From Sanderia malayensis (taxonomy: Eukaryota; Cnidaria; Scyphozoa; Semaeostomeae; Pelagiidae), in assembly GCA_013076295.1 (NCBI GenBank), contig RQOL01000627.1, forward strand, positions 62,001-126,000: 64,000 bases of DNA. The letters are read 5' to 3'. Each line of letters starts with the position of its first letter. Positions within the stretch are counted from its first letter, which is position 1. The notes beneath the pieces were generated by a model. It saw nothing but the letters and a program-made list of their open reading frames with translations. It had not been told where the DNA came from and did no database searches. The position numbers and the translations under genes are program-made. Below are positions 9,886 through 19,384 of the stretch, piece after piece.

Positions 9886-10349
9886 GTGAGCAGAATACTT
9901 TGTATTCTTGACCAAAATATTATAACATTATGTGAATATTATGTTTAAAGTTTTATGTAAATGTAAAAAAGTGACACACCACGACCCCCAAACACCGTTA
10001 CCCCACCCCCTATTCTCTATTTTGTAGCAGACATGGCCAGTTGACAAGCAGACTAGCGTTCATTGCCATTTTGCTTGTTTTCATAAGTGAAGTGTCTCTG
10101 AAAAAGCCGTTTTTACGAAAATCAGGATCTGATGACGTCATTTTTGATGACGTCATAAAATTTAAACAGCTAATAACATTTGAACAACAAATGATATCGA
10201 CATCAAATAAAGTTCAGTGTGATAAGTTTCTCATCTGCTACTAGAAAAATTAAAATAACTAGTCATGGAAGGCTTCATCTGGATGAAATAAAAAAGTTTT
10301 ATTTTATAAGGGCTCAGTACTGAAATCCTGACGTAACAATTGCCCATAA
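9886..10349. other. Gene-free spacer with two TGACGTCA palindromes
   Basis: No coding signal. The octamer TGACGTCA occurs at 10133-10140 and 10148-10155 in a 15-bp direct repeat (GATGACGTCATTTTT, then GATGACGTCAT). This octamer is the consensus CRE/ATF site, but nothing shows it is used. Confidence 0.5.
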
Positions 10350-10990
10350 ATGGTAAATGCAGCAGCCCCCCTAGATCACCAAAACTTTTTTGGGGGTTCT
10401 CGTGATGGGCTTGCAGAAAAAAGACGTCTCATTTGGTTCGGCTTTGGGTTACCCCTACCGTACTCAGGGCCTGGTCTATTAGGTTTGAAACTGGGTCGTC
10501 TAAACATCACCAGCCTCCGCTATGCTGATGATACAATATCGCTTGCGACCACAATAAAAGACATGGAGAAGATGCTTAAGAAACTGAAAGAAGAAAACTT
10601 TAAAGCAGGCCTGTCGCTTAACATCAAAAACACGAAAGTAATGTATACTGGAAAGAAACAAAATCCGGTGTTAGATGGAAAGAAAATGGACGAAAAGGAA
10701 AAATTTGTATTAGCTAAATACACAACAACGCGACTTGCACAGCAGAGATCAAAAGAAGATTGGCCATGGGAAGAACAGAAGTTGACAAGTTTTTCTACGC
10801 TGTGGAAAGATAAGCATATAGACCTGAAAGCGAAAGTCACACTTCTGGAAAGTCTCGTGTACAGCATTGTCCTCTACGGAAGCAAGTCATGGGTTGCCAA
10901 CAAGCAATAGTGCAAATGCATACACGCATTCGAGCCGTGGGTATACAGAAGAGTACTGAGAATTCTGTGGACAAAGAAGAAGACAAACAC
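10350..10990 (+). pseudogene. LINE reverse-transcriptase fragment
   Basis: Frame 10350-10910 carries SLRYADDTISLAT, the YADD catalytic box of non-LTR reverse transcriptases, followed by LKEENFKAGLSLNIKNTKVM and the downstream VTLLESLVYSIVLYGSKSW block. After a stop at 10908-10910 the same frame goes on with FEPWVYRRVLRILWTKKK. The N-terminal RT motifs and the endonuclease are absent, and about 10350-10480 is unrelated-looking sequence. This is a truncated LINE copy, distinct from the LINE at 45-48 kb. Confidence 0.8.
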
Positions 10991-11308
10991 TGAGGTTGTG
11001 GAGATTATCGAACATTGCATCACTTCTATTTCAACAGTATCTGGTAGATGCATATACGAAGATAGAAGGCAATAAACTGCACTGGATTATGAACAATCAA
11101 CGTCAGCTTCGAGTTGACATTTACCGAGGGCTGATGGATCATCTCGACAGAAGAGCTTAAATCGAAAACCAGATGGCCAGGGCTAACAAACCGAATCAGC
11201 CCATCCATATCGATGTTGGCCATGTTATCATTCTACCATCATCCTTTCCAGGCAGCCAAAGAAACATGTATCAACACTTTCAAGATGCAATGACAATTTA
11301 AGGAAGTG

Positions 11309-11445
11309 ACGACCTGATTCTGGAGTGAACGCTTTAGACTTCCTGATGACTCTCCAAACAATGCTTGGGATCCCACCACCATCTGATTGTGGCGAATCAA
11401 AGATGGTGGTGGGATCCAGAATTGTTCACTCCAGAATCAGGTCGT
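11309..11445. repeat. Imperfect fold-back of about 137 bp
   Basis: Outer arms 11309-11330 and 11424-11445 are exact reverse complements (22 bp), as are inner arms 11368-11384 and 11401-11417 (GGATCCCACCACCATCT). The loops between outer and inner arms differ in length (37 bp against 6 bp), so one arm has gained or lost sequence. Confidence 0.85.
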
Positions 11446-12452
11446 TGTGCACTCTGTGAAGCTGAGAAATTTGAAATCATTAATTTCCCTGGAAGCAACC
11501 TGCTGAATAAGCGATCCAAAATCATGGGCAAGTGTCGACATCAGCGCAAATTCGAACTTGAGCTTTGTTGAGACGAACAGATCTGACGTCGATTTCGAAA
11601 ACGAAATCATTGGAACGTTTTTAGTTTGTTATTGTAACGAATCTTTTTAGTTGCCTGAGGATTGTCTTAAAGTAAGACATGAAACTGCCAGTAGCAGAAT
11701 AAAAGAGTTTTTTCTTTGTTTGTTTACTATATATATATATATAATATAAATATCACTATTACCTAAAATCCTAGCGGTGACGGAAGCTGCGGCCAAAGGC
11801 CACCCGGCACGGGCGTTGTGATCCCTTTTTGGCCTCCCCTTCTCCCTTATTCTTTCCAAAAACCTTCCCTAACTCTTCTCATCTGCATTTGTAATTTTTT
11901 TCACCAGCTTTTTTTTCGAAATTCCCTGTATTTTTCCAAATATTTTCACTTTTCTACTTCGAAAATTCTTCCGCCCTTTGTTTTCGTTTCGAGTCTGCTT
12001 TGTGTCCTCTGTCAGATGCTGCCGTGCACGCTGCTCTCCTCGGCTATTGTTTTGCGTGCCGGGGGACGTGTCGAAAGCTTTCACGCGTACTAAGGCCTTT
12101 CTCTTTTTCATAACAATGCTTAATTTTTTGTTGAGCCTCAATGTTCTTAATTTTTTTCTCTTTTGAGCCTCGGAATATTCTTAAATTATTCTCAGCATGG
12201 CACAAAATACGGGTCAGGCAATGCACTGCTATTATCAATGCCAAAAACGCATAACTATTACAACGGCTAACAAACAGAATAAGTCCTCATTTCCTGTAGC
12301 ACAGATTTTCTCGACACTTTCATCGCAATTTGGCTGAGTGCATTTAAAACCATTGCCTGTGAAAAGCACGCCAATTCAAAAATAAAAAACGACTGCTAAA
12401 AATAATAGTTTCACAAGATCGTGAGCCTGGCAATATTCTTAAAATTTGTTTC
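11446..12452. other. Spacer; short ORF near 11401-11571, otherwise nothing clear
   Basis: A short plus frame ends at 11571 and includes FPGSNLLNKRSKI, which resembles FSGSNLVNKAQLA encoded in the arms of the fold-back element at 12453-13302. The rest (about 11580-12450) is AT-rich, with a (TA)n run near 11730 and no supported gene. Confidence 0.35.
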
Positions 12453-13302
12453 TTAAAGGAGACCTGCAAAGGTTTGGCAAGTTGAGCTTTATTAACTAAG
12501 TTTGACCCGCTGAATTCAGTGGTGGTATTCATTTCTGCAGATTCGACGAATTTTTCTAGATATCGGCACCCAAACTTTCGGGCGGCAGCCATTTTGTTTC
12601 AAGGACGAAAACGAGTTAGTTCATCTCTGACGTAACAACGTCTGAGATGAACTATCATCTCCAGGTGTGGCGAATGGAATGAGTCAGTTCAGTATCAGTT
12701 ATACTGTACCAAACGAATAACAACATTTTGTGAATTTACTTTTGGGAGGTTCTGTGTTGTAATATGGCAACAAACCAAAACATTATGATGGTTGGCTGTG
12801 CTGCTTATAATTCCAATTCTGTCAATGTTGATGTCTGGTTCGCCTTCCTCGCTTGAATCAGAATCACTTCCGTTGGGCCTACTTCTGTCTACTTCGTTTT
12901 CTCGTGGCATTGGCTCGTGTTGATAAGGCTCAACTATCCATTCTGAAGTATCAACACTTCCATAATCAAAATCGTCTTGGTTTGTTGCCATATTACAACA
13001 CAGAACTTCCCAAAAGTAAATTTACAAAATGTTGTTATTCGTTTGGTACAGTATAACTGATACTGAACTGACTCATTCCATTCGCCACACCTGGAGATGA
13101 TAGTTCATCTCAGACGTTGTTACGTCAGAGATGAACTAACTCGTTTTCGTCCTTGAAACAAAATGGCTGCCGCCCGAAAGTTTGGGTGCCGATATCTAGA
13201 AAAATACGTCGAATCTGCAGAAATGAATACCACCACTGAATTCAGCGGGTCAAACTTAGTTAATAAAGCTCAACTTGCCAAACCTTTGCAGGTCTCCTTT
13301 AA
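12453..13302. repeat. Fold-back element with roughly 330-bp inverted arms
   Basis: Left arm about 12453-12782 and right arm about 12973-13302 are reverse complements with only a few differences. The unique centre is about 190 bp. Arms include CAGACGTTGTTACGTCAGAG-type sequence and its complement. Both arms contain an outward start (MAAARKFGCRYLEK) and an inward start (MATNQ). Long arms and a short core match a Foldback-type or MITE-like DNA element, or an inverted duplication of a bidirectional promoter. No unambiguous target duplication was found. Confidence 0.85.
12785..12991 (-). CDS. Start of an acidic hypothetical protein inside the fold-back element
   Basis: The frame begins at the right-arm ATG (12989-12991) as MATNQDDFDYGSVDTSEWIV and stays open through an acidic stretch (GSDSDSSEEGEPDINIDRIG) in the unique centre, ending in the left arm. 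It looks like the first exon of a gene whose body is missing. The left arm holds the mirror-image ATG with only MATNQ in common. Function not recognised. Confidence 0.35.
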
Positions 13303-13800
13303 ATTTCACGAATCTTGGGCCTCATTATTCTTATAAAGTTGATTCTTATAAAAAAAAGTGTGGTCGAACAAAACCTGTTCTGCACAGTAACCCCCCTGGC
13401 CAAAAGCATCGAAATGATGTCATGCTTCTGGAAAGATCGATTCGTGCGTTGTTTTGCTTTGCTGAGCCTTTTGGAAACAAAGAAACCCCGTTGCGTTTCG
13501 CACTAATCCATTCGCGTCTTTTGTCACTGTGGCCTTTGATTAACGAGGAAGTTGCTTCCTTCCTTTATTGCGCAGTCGAGTTTTGATTTTCCAATTTGAA
13601 ATGGGCAAGTAAATCGAGCGAATTCGGGAAAAACGTGGACCTCGGACAAGTGTGGAATGGTAACAGGGGATCTCGAAGAGCACGAATCTCATCCTCACGG
13701 AATCGATAGAGGTCTGAAAATTTAACTAATTTCGTATGACAACAATTGATTGCATTAGCTCCCTGCCAAACCGTAGTACCTATTTTGTTGGTATGTATTT
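13303..13800. other. Spacer with no supported gene
   Basis: Short open frames occur on both strands (for example 13275-13586 + and 13565-13807 -), but none shows a recognisable domain or codon bias, and they overlap one another. Confidence 0.4.
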
Positions 13801-14270
13801 TATGCATTTACAGTACAGTATGTCAGAATGTATGTTCTGTATGTTCTATGTATGTATTTTATGTATGCATCGTATGTTGGTATGTATGTTTTTATGTATG
13901 TATCCTATGTTGGTATGTATGTTATGTATGTTTTTATGTATGTATTGTATGTTGGTATGTATGTTATGTATGTTTTTATGTATGTATCGTATGTTGGTAT
14001 GTGTGTTATGTATGTTTTATCGTATGTTGGTATGTATGTTATGTATGTTTTTATGTATGTATCGTATGTTGGTATGTATGTTATGTATGTTTTTATGTAT
14101 CTATTGTATGTTGGTATGTATGTTATGGATGTATTTATGTATGTATCGTATGTTGCTATGTATGTTATGTTTGTTTTTATGCATGTATCGTATGTTGGTA
14201 TGTATGTATCGTATGTAGGTATGTATCTAGGTATGTATGTATTTAACTGTAGTGTATGTATGTAGATCGG
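13800..14270. repeat. Higher-order TATG minisatellite, unit about 42-46 bp
   Basis: Repeats of TATGTTGGTATGTATGTTAT plus GTATGTTTTTATGTATGTAT, about nine copies, derived from TATG. It ends just upstream of composite-repeat copy B. All three plus frames are open, which is a repeat artefact. Confidence 0.9.
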
Positions 14271-15104
14271 GTATGTATGTAGTTAATCTATATATATATT
14301 CTGCGGAGGTCACATGCTGACGCACTTTCTTGACAAAAACAATAGATTCGACCCGAAACAATAGGTCGAATGCCTCAAAACAAACGGCCGAAACGGCAAA
14401 TCGGTGATCAATAAGGCTTTTTTGAATGGGATCGCACAAGGTTGACACTTGCATGGAATGGCTCCGTTTTTAGAGTAGGCAAAAGTTATCTATTTTTGGA
14501 AGCCTATTTCAAAAGAATTTTTGAATTATTCCACTAATTATTCTGCTAATTGTGCTATCACGAAAAAACTACGGTTTACGGTGGCGAAACTTCCAAATTC
14601 GCGTCCGCAACTCCATTTTCGAACAAAGTATTCGCTCTTCATGTGACCCGTTTCGCCTCTTCCTGCAATTTGGTTGGCTCTTTTCGCCTGACCCACGTGG
14701 GTTGTTGATCGTTTTTCGTTCTTCGCCCTCGGCTTGCAGGCGACCCATTGGAATTTTCGGTCGTTTTTCGTTATTCGCCCTCGGTGCAGAAGGTACTTTT
14801 GGAGAAGACGCGTGTTTTTGTTTTGCACACAAAGGGCGCCTTTCAAAGTGTTTTACCACCTGTATTTTCTTTGCAAAAAGCCGCTATTTGTTTCAAAGAC
14901 CCTGGAGAGTTGCAGGAAACAATAGCAAACACAGGTGATAGCTTTGTTTTGTATTCTAAGTTGAAATAGTTGTTGTTTTTGTAGTAGGCGTTGCTTCGGC
15001 ATGCTTGCAACGCTTAGGCCCAATGAAAACAAAGTCAAAGTTATGAATTTTTCAGGTGCTATTTGCACGATTTTCCTCATTTAAACTTTCGACAAGTGTT
15101 TGTA

Positions 15105-15430
15105 TGTTTGTATAGTAGGTATAGTATGTTTTTTTAGTAGGTATAGTATGTTTTTATAGTAGGTACAGTGGGTATAGTATGTTTTTATGGTAGGTATAGT
15201 ATGTATAGTATGTTTTTATAGTAGGTATAGTATGTTTTTATAGTAGGTACAATGGGTATAGTATGTTTTTATGGTAGGTATAGTCTGTATAGTATGTTTT
15301 TATAGTAGGTATAGTCGGTATAGTATGTTTTTATAGTAGGTATAGTAGGTATAGGATGTTTGTATAGTAGGTATAGTAGGCATAGTATGTATAGTATGTT
15401 TGCATAGTAGGTATATAGTAGGTATATATG
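15105..15430. repeat. AGGTATAGT-type minisatellite in copy B
   Basis: Variable units of GTATAGTATGTTTTTATAGT type, about twice the length of the array in copy A. Same position in the element as in copy A. Confidence 0.85.
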
Positions 15431-15432
15431 TA

Positions 15433-15530
15433 GGTATGTATGTAGGTATGTATGTAATGTATGTATTATGTATGTATGTATGTATGTATGTATGTAGGTA
15501 TGTATGTATGTATGTATGTATGTATGTATG
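15433..15530. repeat. (TATG)n microsatellite in copy B
   Basis: Interrupted TATG run immediately before the first GGGCATGAGCG tail unit. Confidence 0.9.
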
Positions 15531-16040
15531 GGCATGAGCGTAAGCGAATGCAGCGCACAAAGTGCGCCAACCACAGGCGCACTTCGTAATCGCTTACGCT
15601 CATGCCTCTTTCAACCCCACGTACCATGGGTTAGCTCACTACGCTCACCTCTGTGGTTGGCGCACTTCGTGCGCTGCATTTGCTTATGCTCATGCCTCTT
15701 TCCACCCCACATGCGATGGGTAAGCTCGCTACGCTCGCCTGTGGTTGGCGCACTTCGTGCGCTGCACTCGCTTACGCTCATGCCTCTTTCAACCCCACGT
15801 ACAATGGGTTAGCTCGCTACGCTTCGAGCGCACGAAGTGTGGCAACCAAAGAGGCGAGCATAGCGAGCTAACCCATTGTACGTGGGGTTGAAAGAGGCAT
15901 GAGCGTAAGCGAATGCAGCGCACAAAGTGCGTCAACCACAGGCAAGCGTAGCGAGCTTACCCATTGTACGTGGGGTTGAAAGAGGCATGAGCGTAAGCAA
16001 ATGCAGCACACGAAGTGCGCCAACCACATTAAGTTTTTTT
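15531..16040. repeat. Palindromic tail units in both orientations
   Basis: One unit in forward orientation (GGGCATGAGCGTAAGCGAAT), then about three inverted units (CGCTTACGCTCATGCCTCTT), then forward units again from about 15830. Junctions fall within the palindromic GTGCGC and GCGAGC segments. The array therefore contains a large internal inversion or template switch. Confidence 0.85.
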
Positions 16041-16514
16041 CACTTGCCCCCCTCCGGGAAGCGAGCGTACGCAAGCGCCCCCGGCTAGTATATATATATA
16101 TATTATAAAAAAATATATATATAGTATAAAATGCAATACATAAACAATGCATAGACTATGATATATGTCATATAAAAAATTATAATTGATATATACAATA
16201 TTGTCATGATATATATATATAGAAAACCGTTTCAATCTATATAAATGCAATAATTGTTAACGCGCAAGTGCCTTGCGCAAGTGGCATATTTTTTACTTGC
16301 GCAAGCTACTTGCGCCTGGACAAATGGCGCGAATCTCCATCTTGCCTCGTGGTTGTGAGTCGTGACTTCTTTGAAAACATATCCAACTCTGGAGAAGATG
16401 GAGTTTCCCCAAGTTGTGTTCAGTAGTTGGTACAAATATAGTTTGCTGAAGATTTTTCTCGGAATTACTGAACACTCTCAGAATTGCTGAACACGGATTT
16501 TTAAATATTTCAAG

Positions 16515-17077
16515 ATGGCATTCGTTATCGCAGTTGAGGAGTTTTTTTTGTACTGCAAAGGATGCAAAATTTCAGGAGTGTGCAAATGTTTTCAACGATG
16601 AATCTTCCACCAAAGACCAGGTTCGTGTGGCAGGAGAAAAAGCATCAATTGCCCTATATAATGGAGAAGAGAATGCGTCACTAGACGAGCTCTGTTATAA
16701 TGTGTTTTGCCCAAAACTTGCTTCTGCAAAGTTTCAGATCAAACCAGAAACACTGCCACCAACTTCAGCCACAGCTAAATACCACAGCATGCGAGTATAC
16801 TGGCAGGTGATGATATCGAAAGGCAGATCGATAGATCCTAACATGTGGGGACGAGATCACTGATGGCTTGATGCATCCATGTCTAACAGATCTCCCCTGT
16901 GCACCTAAAGAGATGTTGAAGATGATCTATCGTAAATGCAAGACAGGATGTACTAATATGAGATGTACTTGCAAGAAGAACAGTTTATCATGCACTACTG
17001 CTTGTGGAGAATGTGGCAAAATGAGCTGCAAAAATGCGATGCATATCGATGACTCAACGTTGAGTGATGAGGAATGA
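16515..17077 (+). pseudogene. Cys-rich member of the same family as the 9448 gene
   Basis: ATG at 16515 (MAFVIAVEEFF), then a run of eight T after which the next frame continues the protein (CTAKDAKFQECANVFNDES). The frame stays open to 16863, where a one-base shift near 16850 moves it into the frame 16868-17077. Motifs: NASLDELCYNVFCPKL, LPPTSATAKYHSMRVYWQVM, then LTDLPCAPKEMLKMIYRKCK and a Cys-rich end (CKTGCTNMRCTCKKNSLSC, TTACGECGKMSC), finishing IDDSTLSDEE. The Cys pattern resembles CRC/tesmin-like or other zinc-binding Cys-rich modules; binding of DNA is plausible but unproven. Two frame slips make this a broken copy, or two assembly errors. Confidence 0.6.
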
Positions 17078-17934
17078 GTAACTAGATTGTTAAAGTTCAG
17101 TTTTAGCAATAGCTAGTGATATAAATAGTAGTTGATTTTAAGTTCTCGGTAAATTAGTTTTTAAACTGAAAATGGTCATAACAAAAGTCCAAATTAAGGT
17201 TATGACGTCATAGTGAAGTCATCAAAGCCATTATTGGCTAATTCTAAACCCATAGATTTTTATCGGCTGTTGATACAGTTCAGTTCAACGTAATCAAAAT
17301 ACGTTCATAGCAAGCTGTGACCATGTTTTGACATGTTCAAAGCATACCACAGGGGCACAAGTTATTAGATAATTTATAGCAAATATAATGGGGTGATATT
17401 TCGGGGTTCCACAAATGGGATTCTTCGGGACTTTTTTTAGAGAGTGTTTGATAGTTGGGCTTTTGATTGCACTTTTAAAAAATTTTTGTTGCAATTAGTT
17501 CAGGGTCAAATCATACATTGATTGGACTAAAGGGGAAGTGTAGCATAACTTCAACAAATTGTTTCCCCCAAACATTGGAGGGAATGAGAATTCTGCTTGC
17601 ATTTACCAACCATCCCACTTTGAAAGAATGAAATTTCCCCTAACTATGTCAAATGTTCATCCCTTAAATGGTTAACAATTCAAAAGCAAATATAGATACA
17701 GTAGCAGGCACTAAATTGTTTTAAAAGAAAGTTCTCTGTTAGATGATAAAACTGGAATATGTGAACACATCGTTCAATGTTCAAAAACCTTTTTCCATAT
17801 AATATTAAATGATAACCAAACATTTTGTCAAAAAAGTGGAAAAGTAAGGAAGCACATATATGGCATATGACTTGAATTGGAACTTTCCCTCCATTTTGAC
17901 AGTGCTGTATGTTCTTAATCAAAAAGTGTGTTAC
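17078..17934. other. Spacer, no gene recognised
   Basis: AT-rich sequence, probably introns and 3' part of the minus-strand gene beginning at 19336. The frame at 17680-17970 has no recognisable content. Confidence 0.4.
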
Positions 17935-19336
17935 CTGTACTTGTGCCTGGACATATATAGGCTTTGTCATCTCTTGATATGAACAAATTGAAATTTGGTT
18001 CTTCTGCTTTAGATTGATGTAACTGCCTCAGAAGTATTTCCTTTTTGAATGCCCTCTGGTGATGTGTTAATATGTTTTCATTGTCTTTCATTTTAGGGGG
18101 TTTCTTTGCACAAAAAAGTCCAAGTCCCAGGTGTTTCTTAGCCTGGATGCTTCTCTTATTTCTTGGTGTTGCTCTATTAAAAACAGTTGCTGCTGATTTG
18201 ATTGGCTTCAGTCCCCTGGAGATCCTTCAGTAGTTTGCTAACCTAAGAAAGTCTCTCTTCTTTACTCTGTGACCAGTATAGAGAACCGCACCATGCCTTC
18301 TACCATGTGCAGTGGACTTCTCCTCAATGCATTGCAATACAAATTGTTCATCTTGTTCATCAATTACTTGGGGTCGACCTGAGCTTGCTCTGCGCAATCC
18401 AACTCTTTCTTCCATGACAAGGTTTCTGTACTTTCGATTTACCATTTGCTGGAAACCTTTCATATTCTTTTGCTCCAAAATTTCTTGCAGGTTAAACTTT
18501 CTTTCCTCAAGATCTTCTATTTTCTCAGTAACTTCCTCTTTTTGCTCCTTGCTCATAAAACTCCTTTGCAAACTCACAACTTCCTTTAAGGTTGCATGCT
18601 CAATCTGTTGCAACATATTTTGAAGCTCAATTTTGACAACATCTTCTGCTTTGAGCTTGAGAGCTTTTCTTTTGTCTATTGTTGCAATAACATCCAATCT
18701 ATATTTGTTAACTCTTGAACCAAGTCCTGTTTCCATTTGATCATTTTTTGTTAGATTTTCTCCCAGAATAACCTTGCAAACCTTCTTGTCCCAGGCAGTA
18801 TCTAGACATTGTAACATATCTTTTACTTGAGTAGCTGAAAATGTATCTCCCCCCAATCTATCTGTGGGCTTTATTATTTCTTCAAGGAACAAATCAAGGT
18901 CCACTTCTCCTGATCTCAACACAATGTATTGATTTTGTACAACGTACACTGGAATGCCATATTTTGGGTGACATATATGATCTGTCAACATTTTCTTTTG
19001 ATGTCTATCTGCTAACATCTCATTCACTGCATCCACTTTAAAAGATAAAAAGAGCGCAAAGGCATCATCAAATTTCAGAAATGAATGCCGTAATGTTTTC
19101 CCAGAAAACTCCACATTTGCCAACAGTATCTGTAGAATAGCTCTCAAGCCTTTTAAGCTTTGTGAGTGAGCTTGGTTTTCATGTGTTGAAGACAATTTTT
19201 GCTCCACATAGGTGATACGCTCTGTTAAGATATCTTCACATTTAAGAATGTGACATGTCTGAAGAGAAACTCTTATGTACTCTGAAACCCTGGAACATTC
19301 ATGTATTTTGCTTCTGAGTATGTTGTGGACATCCAT
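17935..19336 (-). pseudogene. Coiled-coil protein of an uncharacterised invertebrate family, one in-frame stop
   Basis: The 369-codon frame starts MDVHNILRSKIHECSRVSEY. It contains heptad-rich, charged segments (for example KEQKEEVTEKIEDLEERKFN) and a conserved-looking C-terminal block (SSGRPQVIDEQDEQFVLQCI; RRHGAVLYTGHRVKKRDFLR). A TGA at 18227-18229 interrupts the frame, which then stays open (RGLKPIKSAATVFNRATPRN; FNLFISRDDKAYICPGTSTG) to a splice donor, ACAG|GTAACA, at 17935/17934. Later exons were not found. I recognise the type as an uncharacterised multicopy family, not its function. The gene starts 48 bp from the divergent SAM-like gene, suggesting a shared promoter and perhaps one mobile unit. 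Confidence 0.6.
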
Positions 19337-19384
19337 CTTGAAAGTATGCTTTTATTATTGTTTGATAAGAATCACTGGTACTGA
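19337..19384. promoter_or_regulatory. 48-bp interval between two divergent start codons
   Basis: The minus-strand ATG ends at 19336 and the plus-strand ATG begins at 19385. So short a gap implies overlapping 5' UTRs or a bidirectional promoter; no TATA box or initiator is obvious. Confidence 0.4.

Larger units (their letters stand above)
14300..16088 (+). mobile_element. Composite repeat family, copy B (most complete)
   Basis: Begins TCTGCGGAGGTCACATGCTG and ends CGCCCCCGGCTAG before T. The core (about 14330-15090) matches copy A closely but contains an extra duplicated block near 14710-14790 (two GTTTTTCGTT...CGCCCTCGG segments). Then come the AGGTATAGT minisatellite, a TATG run (15433-15530), palindromic tail units and a final tail TTAAGTTTTTTTCACTTGCC. 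The stem CCGGG...CCCGG immediately precedes CTAG. Flanks are (TA)n-rich on both sides. Confidence 0.65.

Noticed and set aside
12785..12991. Assigning the acidic fragment in the fold-back element to a named P2X7-like or zinc-finger family
   Set aside because: Only a short acidic stretch is present, too little to support a family name.
17680..17970. 96-aa minus-strand frame with VQAQVQVTHFLIKNIQHC
   Set aside because: It reads across the splice donor of the coiled-coil gene in another frame; no domain recognised.
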